From assembly GCA_028869325.1 (NCBI GenBank), contig JAGWST010000338.1, positions 1-6,374 on the forward strand: a DNA stretch of 6,374 nucleotides, read 5' to 3'. The first letter of the stretch is position 1. Each line of letters begins with the position of its first letter. The DNA is from a bacterium (GTDB lineage: Bacteria; Vulcanimicrobiota; Vulcanimicrobiia; Vulcanimicrobiales; SCRA01). Under the pieces are notes generated by a model. That model made no database searches. It was not told the origin of the DNA and saw only the letters and a list, made by a program, of their open reading frames with translations. A program made the position numbers and the translations under genes. Positions 1 through 4,489 of the stretch are shown here, piece after piece.

Positions 1-1
1 C

Positions 2-496
2 AACAACGCCGGCATCCTCAAGACGGGAAGCCTCGCGGCATCTTCGGTGGCCGACTGGGAGGACGTCGCACGCGTGAACGTATCCGGTATGCTCGCATGC
101 TCGTTCGCCGTGCTCCCGCACATGACGGAGCGCTCCTACGGAAAGATCGTCAACGTGGCCTCCGTTTCGGCGCTGCGGGGAAGCGGCGCGATCGGCAACG
201 CGCTCTACGCCGCCTCCAAAGCCGCCGTCGTCGCGCTGACGAAGGGCTTCGCCAGCGAATTCGGGCCCCGCGGCGTCAACGTGAACGCGGTAGCCCCGGC
301 GGTTGCGGAGACGGCCATGACGGAGGGATCGCTGCACTCGAGCGCCGTTCGCGAAAGGACTCTGCGCGCCATACCTATGGGGCGATTCGCAACCGGCTGC
401 GACGTGGGCAACGTCGCAGCCTTCCTGGCCTCCGACGTAGCGAGCTACATGAGCGGATCGATCGTGGTGGTCGACGGCGGCTACCTCACCGGCTAG
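2..496 (+). CDS. SDR-family NAD(P)-dependent oxidoreductase, 5' partial
   Basis: This is the last 164 residues of a classical short-chain dehydrogenase/reductase, a cytosolic enzyme that interconverts alcohol and ketone groups using NAD(H) or NADP(H). The frame is open from base 2 and begins directly with NNAG, the conserved motif that sits about 85-90 residues into a normal protein of about 250 aa. The missing part is therefore the Rossmann N-terminus with its TGxxxGIG cofactor motif. Visible hallmarks, in fragment numbering, are NNAG (1-4), the catalytic Ser in IVNVAS (Ser54), the YxxxK pair (Tyr69, Lys73), the NAVAP segment after the last Rossmann strand, and the usual C-terminal VDGGY. 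The usual Pro-Gly after NAVA reads Pro-Ala here, a mild variation. The GTG at 47 lies inside the fold and is not a start. The gene converges on the ABC ATPase gene. Family assignment is firm; the substrate is unknown. Confidence 0.95.
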   Translation, partial: NNAGILKTGSLAASSVADWEDVARVNVSGMLACSFAVLPHMTERSYGKIVNVASVSALRGSGAIGNALYAASKAAVVALTKGFASEFGPRGVNVNAVAPAVAETAMTEGSLHSSAVRERTLRAIPMGRFATGCDVGNVAAFLASDVASYMSGSIVVVDGGYLTG

Positions 497-511
497 CGTC
501 CCCGCTCCTTC

Positions 512-1318
512 TCAATCTTCGACCGCTTGACTGATCGCCTTCAGCGTCTCGCTCTTGAGCTGCCCCCAAAGATGGTCTCGCGCCTCGAGAAAGACCGGCG
601 ACGAGCGCGACTCGTCCGCTCTCGGCCGCGGCAACGGGTTGGTGAATACCTCCTTGATGATGCCTGGGCGCGAAGACATGACCACGACCCGGTCCGAGAG
701 AAAGATGGCCTCGTCGATCGAGTGCGTTACGAAGAGCACCATCTTGCGCCGTTGCGGCGTGAGGTGGCCGCCCCAGATCTTCAGCAGCTCCTCTTGCAGG
801 ATCTCGCGCGTCTGCGCGTCGACCGCCGCGAAGGGCTCGTCCATCAGCAGGAGGTCGGGATCGTTCGCCAGAGTGCGCGCCAGGGCGCAACGCTGCCGCA
901 TTCCGCCGGAGAGCTCACGCGGGTAGCGGTGCTCGAAGCCCTGTAAGCCCACCAGCGTGATGTAGCGCTGGGCGATCTGCGCGCGCTCCTTTGGCGGAAC
1001 GCCGCGAAACTTCAGCCCCAGCTCGACGTTTTGCGCGACGGTCTTCCATGGCGGGAGCGCGTACTCTTGAAAGACCATACCGCGCCGTGAGCTGGGTCCC
1101 GCAACCGCGATGCCGTCGAAGACGACCTCTCCCCCCGAGGGCTCCTCCAGTCCCGCGACGATGCGCAGCAGCGAGGACTTTCCGCATCCGCTTGGGCCGA
1201 CGATGCTGACGAACTCCCCCTCGCCGATCGAGAGGTTCACGCAGCCCAGCGCCTCGAAGCGCTGGCCGTCGCGTAACGCATAGAACTTGGTCACATCGTT
1301 GATATCGAGCGAGGCCAT
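512..1318 (-). CDS. NitT/TauT-family ABC transporter ATP-binding protein
   Basis: This is the nucleotide-binding subunit of the importer (268 aa). It hydrolyses ATP on the cytoplasmic face to power the two permeases encoded just upstream. All ABC motifs are present: Walker A GPSGCGKS (41-48), Q-loop Gln84, signature LSGGMRQR (136-143), Walker B LLLMDEP (156-162), D-loop VDAQ (166-169) and H-loop His199 in FVTHSIDEA. Together with the short C-terminus, this is typical of the SsuB/TauB/NrtD group. The start at 1318 is chosen because MASLDINDVTKFY matches the usual N-terminus and GGAG lies 5 nt upstream. Longer starts would run deep into the permease gene. The permease stop codon is 10 bp upstream, so the genes are probably cotranscribed and translationally close. 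A short extra stretch (GGHLTPQRRK, about 183-192) precedes the H-loop strand, where relatives are usually shorter. It is the last gene of the cluster; no terminator follows in the 15 bp before the convergent SDR gene. Confidence 0.95.
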   Translation of the reverse strand: MASLDINDVTKFYALRDGQRFEALGCVNLSIGEGEFVSIVGPSGCGKSSLLRIVAGLEEPSGGEVVFDGIAVAGPSSRRGMVFQEYALPPWKTVAQNVELGLKFRGVPPKERAQIAQRYITLVGLQGFEHRYPRELSGGMRQRCALARTLANDPDLLLMDEPFAAVDAQTREILQEELLKIWGGHLTPQRRKMVLFVTHSIDEAIFLSDRVVVMSSRPGIIKEVFTNPLPRPRADESRSSPVFLEARDHLWGQLKSETLKAISQAVED

Positions 1319-1328
1319 CTCCACTCCA

Positions 1329-2075
1329 CTACGGTGTTGCAAGGCTCCAGTTGAGCCAATGCCGTTGGACGGCGCGCATGAGGACGTCCATCGCGAGCCC
1401 AAGCAGCCCGATGGCGATCATGCCGGTGAGCATCCTGGGCGTATCGAAGGCAAAACGCGCGCTTTGGACCATGAACCCCAGCCCCGACCTTGCCGCCAGC
1501 AGCTCCGCGGCGATGAGCGCCCCCCAGCCGACGCCCAGCCCGATCCGAAGCCCCGTGATCACCAGCGGCAGCGCCGCTGGTATCACGATCTCTCGAATGA
1601 CGTCGGCCGGGCCTCCGCCCAGCGTCAGTACCGCCGCGATCAGCGTGCGGTCGACCCGGCGCACGCCTTCGATAGTGTTGAGGATCGCGGGGAAGAAGAC
1701 GCCGAGTGCCAGGATGAAGACGTTCTGCACGTCGCCTACCCCGAACCAGAGGATGCCGAGTGGAATCCAGGCGGGCGGCGGGATCGGACGAAGATACTCG
1801 ACGATCGGATCGACGACGTCGTCGAAGAGCGGCCACAGTGCGACGCCGAACCCCAGCGGAACGGCCACGACCGCCGCGGCCACGAATCCGGCCAGCAGCC
1901 GCAGCGCGCTGATACCCGCGTCTTGCGGCAGCTCGCCGTTCAGCAGCAGCGTCCATGCATCTCTGACCACAGCGCTCGGCGGGGGAAGCGCGTGCACCAG
2001 ACCCGGCGCCAGCGGCGACCATGCGCTCACGTACTGCCAGATCGCCACCAGCACGGCGGGCAGCAGCAGCTTCAT
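1329..2075 (-). CDS. NitT/TauT-family ABC transporter permease, second copy
   Basis: This is an inner-membrane permease subunit (248 aa) of the binding-protein-dependent transport family, SsuC/TauC-like. Hydrophobic segments lie at about 2-18, 58-80, 104-134, 165-195 and 215-233. The cytoplasmic EAA-type coupling loop is TLGGGPADVIREIVIPAALP (151-170); it docks on the ATPase. The conserved LRPIPP, AWIPLG and LWFG segments lie at 95-111. The start is taken at 2075, where ATG overlaps the stop of the preceding permease as ATGA, a classic translational-coupling arrangement. An ATG four codons upstream (2087) is also possible, because the GGAG before 2075 is only 2 nt away. The protein is a clear paralogue of the adjacent permease: by hand alignment about 59% of 155 residues in the last two thirds are identical. 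The two copies probably pair as a heterodimer. Family assignment is firm; the exact start is less so. Confidence 0.93.
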   Translation of the reverse strand: MKLLLPAVLVAIWQYVSAWSPLAPGLVHALPPPSAVVRDAWTLLLNGELPQDAGISALRLLAGFVAAAVVAVPLGFGVALWPLFDDVVDPIVEYLRPIPPPAWIPLGILWFGVGDVQNVFILALGVFFPAILNTIEGVRRVDRTLIAAVLTLGGGPADVIREIVIPAALPLVITGLRIGLGVGWGALIAAELLAARSGLGFMVQSARFAFDTPRMLTGMIAIGLLGLAMDVLMRAVQRHWLNWSLATP

Positions 2076-2830
2076 CGCTCCGCCCATGCCACCAGCCTGC
2101 GCTGCGCCACCCGCATGACCTGATCCATGAGAAAGCCCAGCAGACCGATGACGACCATTCCCAGCAGCACGCGCTCGGTGAAGAGCAGATTGCGAGAGTC
2201 TTCGATTAGGAAGCCCAAGCCCGACGAGGCGCCGACCAGCTCCGCGGCGACCAGCGCCATCCAGCCCACGCCCAGCCCGATGCGCAACCCCGTCAAGATG
2301 AGCGGGAATGCCCCCGGCAGCACGATCTCGCAAAGGATCTGCCAGCGCCTGCCGCCCAGCGTCTGCGCTGCCCAAACGAGCGTGCGCTCTACTCCACGCA
2401 CGCCCGTATAGGTATTGATCACGATCGGATAGACCGCGCCGAGGAAGATGATGAAGATATTCTGCGCGTCGCCGATGCCGAACCAAAGCAGCCCCAGCGG
2501 AATCCACGCCATTGGCGGTATCGGGCGGAGGAACTCCACCAGCGGATCGACGAGCCGCCCGATGGCCGGCCACCAGCCCATCACCGCACCGGCCAAGATG
2601 CCGGCGGCCGCTGCGAGCGCAAAGCCGATGACGATGCGGTGAAGACTCGCGGCTGCGTCTGAGAGGATGACGCCGTTCTTGAGCAGGTCGATGAAGGCGC
2701 CCACCACCGCCGTGGGCGGCGGCAGCAGCGTCGCCGCGTCCGGTGAGCGCGACGGCAAGACGTAGCCTGCGACGGCTTGCCAGATCGAGAGCAGGGCGAG
2801 CAGCGAGAGGAGGCGGCGCCACCGTCTCAC
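2072..2830 (-). CDS. NitT/TauT-family ABC transporter permease, first copy
   Basis: This is an inner-membrane permease subunit (252 aa from the GTG at 2830). Hydrophobic segments lie at about 7-25, 66-88, 112-140, 170-200 and 222-236. The EAA-type coupling loop TLGGRRWQILCEIVLPGAFP spans 157-176. It shares LRPIPP, AWIPLG, LWFG and TGLRIGLGVGW with the downstream permease. The frame is open up to an ATG at 2911, which would add 27 Arg-rich residues. I prefer the GTG because GGTGATCC just before it matches the 16S anti-Shine-Dalgarno end at good spacing, because the shorter length fits the paralogue, and because the extra stretch overlaps a GC-rich hairpin. The ATG at 2911 has only a weak ribosome site. 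The 3' end overlaps the next permease by 4 bp. The gene follows the binding protein and would form the membrane channel with its neighbour. Confidence 0.92.
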   Translation of the reverse strand: MRRWRRLLSLLALLSIWQAVAGYVLPSRSPDAATLLPPPTAVVGAFIDLLKNGVILSDAAASLHRIVIGFALAAAAGILAGAVMGWWPAIGRLVDPLVEFLRPIPPMAWIPLGLLWFGIGDAQNIFIIFLGAVYPIVINTYTGVRGVERTLVWAAQTLGGRRWQILCEIVLPGAFPLILTGLRIGLGVGWMALVAAELVGASSGLGFLIEDSRNLLFTERVLLGMVVIGLLGFLMDQVMRVAQRRLVAWAER

Positions 2831-2831
2831 G

Positions 2832-2839
2832 GGATCACC
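2832..2839 (-). promoter_or_regulatory. Ribosome binding site favouring a GTG start for permease 1
   Basis: The minus strand reads GGTGATCC here, followed by one C and then GTG. This matches the 3' part of the full Shine-Dalgarno complement (GGAGGTGATC). Aligned on that register, the start codon sits at normal spacing. It decides between the GTG at 2830 and the ATG at 2911. The call rests on pattern alone. Confidence 0.55.
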
Positions 2840-2870
2840 GCCCGCCGTAACCGCTCTCCGCCTTCGGGAG

Positions 2871-2888
2871 GCCCGGCGAGCTCCGGGC
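2871..2888 (-). repeat. GC-rich stem-loop between binding-protein and permease genes
   Basis: GCCCGG at 2871-2876 pairs perfectly with CCGGGC at 2883-2888 around a 6-nt loop. No T-run follows on the minus strand, so it is not a standard terminator. It sits about 50 nt after the binding-protein stop. In ABC importer operons, hairpins in this place often protect the upstream message and keep binding protein more abundant than permeases. That role is inferred here. If the longer permease start were used, the hairpin would be coding. Confidence 0.5.
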
Positions 2889-2937
2889 AGGAGCGCTTGC
2901 CCTTGCAGCATCGTGTTGACGAGCTTACCCGCTTGCG

Positions 2938-4293
2938 CTACGGATGGTGCATCTTACCGTCGAAGGACCACGGCCGCTGCAGATCGCCCGGCCCAGGCCA
3001 TGGCTGCGGCTTGTCGAGCTTGTACGGCCAGATGAGGCGGAACGGCTCACCCTTCGCGATCCACTGTTTGTAGGTCCCCAGCGTCACGCCTGGTGGGAAG
3101 AACGGCGGCTCCTTGGGTATCGTCCAACCCAGCTTCTTGAACGATGCGTCCACCCACTCGCGCGCGCCGTCGAAGTAGTCCATGTAGTCCTTCTCGGTCA
3201 ACAGCCTCTTCGCACGTCCCTCGTCGTAGAGGAACTTCGCGACGCGCGCGCCTTCGAGCGCGTAGAGCTCCGTAAACGGATACATCGCCGTTGGCTTGAG
3301 GTTGTTCGCCCAGACGATATTCTGATCGTAGAGCAGTTGCGCGGGATAGACCTGGAGTGCCGGATTCGTCTTGACGATATCGGTCGCTTTACGCGGATCG
3401 AGCCGCTGCCACAGCAGCGCCTCCAAACACATATCGACCACCGCCTGCACGACGTCGGGAACGTTCTCCGCCAGCTCGTGGCGAATGTGGAGGTCTCCCC
3501 AGTAGAGCTGATAGGGCCCGGTGTCGTCGAAGATCTTTGCGTTCTTCAGGTACTTGACCATCAGCGACGGCGTCGGTGCCCATGGCACGACGGCGTCCAC
3601 CCCCTTGGGAAACGTGGCTTGATCGGGGATGGACATGGGGCGAACGGTGAGATCCTTGCTCGAGTCGATGCCGTGCGCCTTGCAGTACGCCACGAAGGCG
3701 AACTCGGCCGAGCTGCCCGTCACCAGCCCCACCACCTTGCCTTTCAAATCCTCGGGCTTCTTCATCGTCGAGTCCGGACGCACCAGAATCTCGTGCTCGT
3801 CGAGAGGCGTCCAGATGATGCCTGCGCTGCGCACGGGGGCATTGCGAATGATCAGCGACGTCACGGGAAAGTCTCCGCCTTCGCCGATCTGCAGTTTGCC
3901 GGCCACGATCGCCTCGTTGAGCGGTGGGCCGGCCAGGAACGGCAGAAACTCGATCTCCAGACCGCGTGGCTTCTCCAAGCCGGCCGAGTGGATGACCATC
4001 GGCACCGTCGCCTCGACCATCCACGGGGGTTGGTAGCCCCAGCGGAGCGGCCACCAGCCCTTGGACTTGAGCCAAGCAACCGATTTCGCGCTCACTCGCT
4101 CGTAGGGCTGCGGCCATCCCCACGCCGTGAAGCGTGCGGCCTCCGCCCTTGCGGCGAGCGGATCGAGCCATGCGCCCAGCCCGGCAGCGGCTGCCGCTCC
4201 CGCGGCCGTCAGATCGAGAAACGTACGTCTGGTAAGGCTATCTCGCGCGCGAGCAGCCGCCCCTGCGCGCGGATCGAACCCCTCGTCGCTCAT
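2938..4293 (-). CDS. Tat-exported NitT/TauT-type (NMT1/THI5-like) substrate-binding protein
   Basis: This is the solute-binding subunit (451 aa) of the importer, acting outside the inner membrane. The N-terminus carries a twin-arginine signal: TRRTFLD (21-27), an Ala/Gly-rich hydrophobic stretch (28-43) and a likely cleavage site after A-R-A at 48-50. The mature part has periplasmic-binding-protein fold type II features of the NMT1 group. These include RWGYQPPW (84-91) at the first strand, a leu/phe-rich strand then NEAIVAGKLQIGEGGDFPVTS (about 126-146), DLKGKVVGLVTGSSAEF (182-198) and GVDAVVPWAPTPSL (231-244). It is about 100 residues longer than typical relatives. The excess is an extra stretch after the signal (about 52-83) and a Trp/Pro/Phe-rich tail (about 385-451). 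The start is supported by AGGAG 8 nt upstream. It is the first gene of the operon, after a strong promoter. Ligand unknown: nitrate, sulfonates, pyrimidine precursors and aromatic acids all occur in the family. Confidence 0.93.
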   Translation of the reverse strand: MSDEGFDPRAGAAARARDSLTRRTFLDLTAAGAAAAAGLGAWLDPLAARAEAARFTAWGWPQPYERVSAKSVAWLKSKGWWPLRWGYQPPWMVEATVPMVIHSAGLEKPRGLEIEFLPFLAGPPLNEAIVAGKLQIGEGGDFPVTSLIIRNAPVRSAGIIWTPLDEHEILVRPDSTMKKPEDLKGKVVGLVTGSSAEFAFVAYCKAHGIDSSKDLTVRPMSIPDQATFPKGVDAVVPWAPTPSLMVKYLKNAKIFDDTGPYQLYWGDLHIRHELAENVPDVVQAVVDMCLEALLWQRLDPRKATDIVKTNPALQVYPAQLLYDQNIVWANNLKPTAMYPFTELYALEGARVAKFLYDEGRAKRLLTEKDYMDYFDGAREWVDASFKKLGWTIPKEPPFFPPGVTLGTYKQWIAKGEPFRLIWPYKLDKPQPWPGPGDLQRPWSFDGKMHHP

Positions 4294-4301
4294 GCCGGCT
4301 T

Positions 4302-4306
4302 CTCCT
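4302..4306 (-). promoter_or_regulatory. Ribosome binding site of the binding-protein gene
   Basis: The minus strand reads AGGAG, 8 nt before the ATG at 4293. It is the best Shine-Dalgarno sequence of the cluster and fits a binding protein made in excess over the membrane parts. A stem-loop ends two or three bases upstream of it, which would leave the site exposed. Confidence 0.8.
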
Positions 4307-4308
4307 AT

Positions 4309-4329
4309 TCAAGGACGATGCGTCCTCAA
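4309..4329 (-). promoter_or_regulatory. Leader stem-loop abutting the ribosome binding site
   Basis: AGGACG and CGTCCT pair perfectly around a 3-nt CAT loop (6 bp, bases 4312-4326). Two G-U pairs and one A-U pair in the RNA extend it to 9 bp. It sits directly before AGGAG. It could hold the ribosome site open or stabilise the 5' end. No T-run follows, so it is not a terminator. Confidence 0.5.
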
Positions 4330-4340
4330 GATGGGTGGCG

Positions 4341-4364
4341 GCGCAATGCCCGAGAGGGCAGCGC
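4341..4364 (-). promoter_or_regulatory. Leader stem-loop with GCGC clamp and 2-nt bulge
   Basis: The RNA from the minus strand would fold as GCGC-UGCCC-UCUC-GGGCA-UU-GCGC, nine base pairs with a 2-nt bulge and a 4-nt loop. Outer GGGT (4333-4336) and ACCC (4367-4370) could extend it past an internal loop. It lies about 50 nt before the start codon. No known riboswitch consensus was recognised in it. Confidence 0.45.
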
Positions 4365-4416
4365 AAACCCCCGGAATCGCTGGAGGCTATGCACACCCGA
4401 GGCCGTGATATGCGGG

Positions 4417-4432
4417 ACCTGTCTAGACCTGT
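4417..4432. promoter_or_regulatory. Operator-like repeat ACCTGT-CTAG-ACCTGT
   Basis: Two identical ACCTGT hexamers flank CTAG, and the centre is the perfect 8-bp palindrome GTCTAGAC (4421-4428). By prediction it lies about 15-30 bp downstream of the transcription start, a position where a bound repressor would block RNA polymerase. No regulator gene is in the window, and the site occurs once, so the role is a guess. Confidence 0.35.
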
Positions 4433-4453
4433 ACGAATAGGGTCTGTCGCTTG

Positions 4454-4483
4454 AATATAGCCAATAGCTCGCCGAAAAGTCAA
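4454..4483 (-). promoter_or_regulatory. Sigma70-type promoter of the ABC importer operon
   Basis: The minus strand has TTGACT as -35 (4483-4478) and TATATT as -10 (4459-4454), each matching the consensus at five of six positions, with an 18-bp spacer. The local sequence is AT-richer than its surroundings. Transcription would begin near 4447, leaving an untranslated leader of about 150 nt before the binding-protein ATG. The -35 begins 6 bp after the stop codon of the upstream synthetase gene, so the importer has its own promoter, although read-through from upstream is possible as no terminator is seen. Confidence 0.7.
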
Positions 4484-4489
4484 CACGCG

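Noticed and set aside
497..511. Bidirectional terminator between the convergent SDR and ATPase genes
   Set aside because: Only 15 bp separate the stop codons and they contain no inverted repeat or T-run.
512..1402. A longer ATPase starting at 1402
   Set aside because: The 28 extra residues overlap the permease gene and resemble nothing in the family, whereas the ATG at 1318 has a good ribosome site.
1287..2123. Long + strand open frames opposite the second permease
   Set aside because: Low-complexity compositions (Asp/Arg/Gln or Ser/Pro/Ala rich) and no domains; the minus strand carries clear permease sequence.
1329..2822. An apparent 497-residue fused permease
   Set aside because: The first half is an out-of-frame reading of permease 1. 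The real permease 2 begins at the ATG at 2075 or 2087.
2944..4440. A 498-codon open frame on the + strand opposite the whole binding-protein gene
   Set aside because: It is rich in Arg, His and Leu with no recognisable domain or ribosome site. It mirrors the G/C third-position bias of the real gene on the other strand.
4294..4450. TPP riboswitch, considered because NMT1/THI5-like importers can carry thiamine precursors
   Set aside because: The CTGAGA core and the other conserved thi-box segment are absent from the leader.
4238..4486. A possible small leader gene upstream of the binding protein
   Set aside because: It starts with GTG inside the -35 region, so the operon promoter could not transcribe it, and it runs into the binding-protein gene in another frame.
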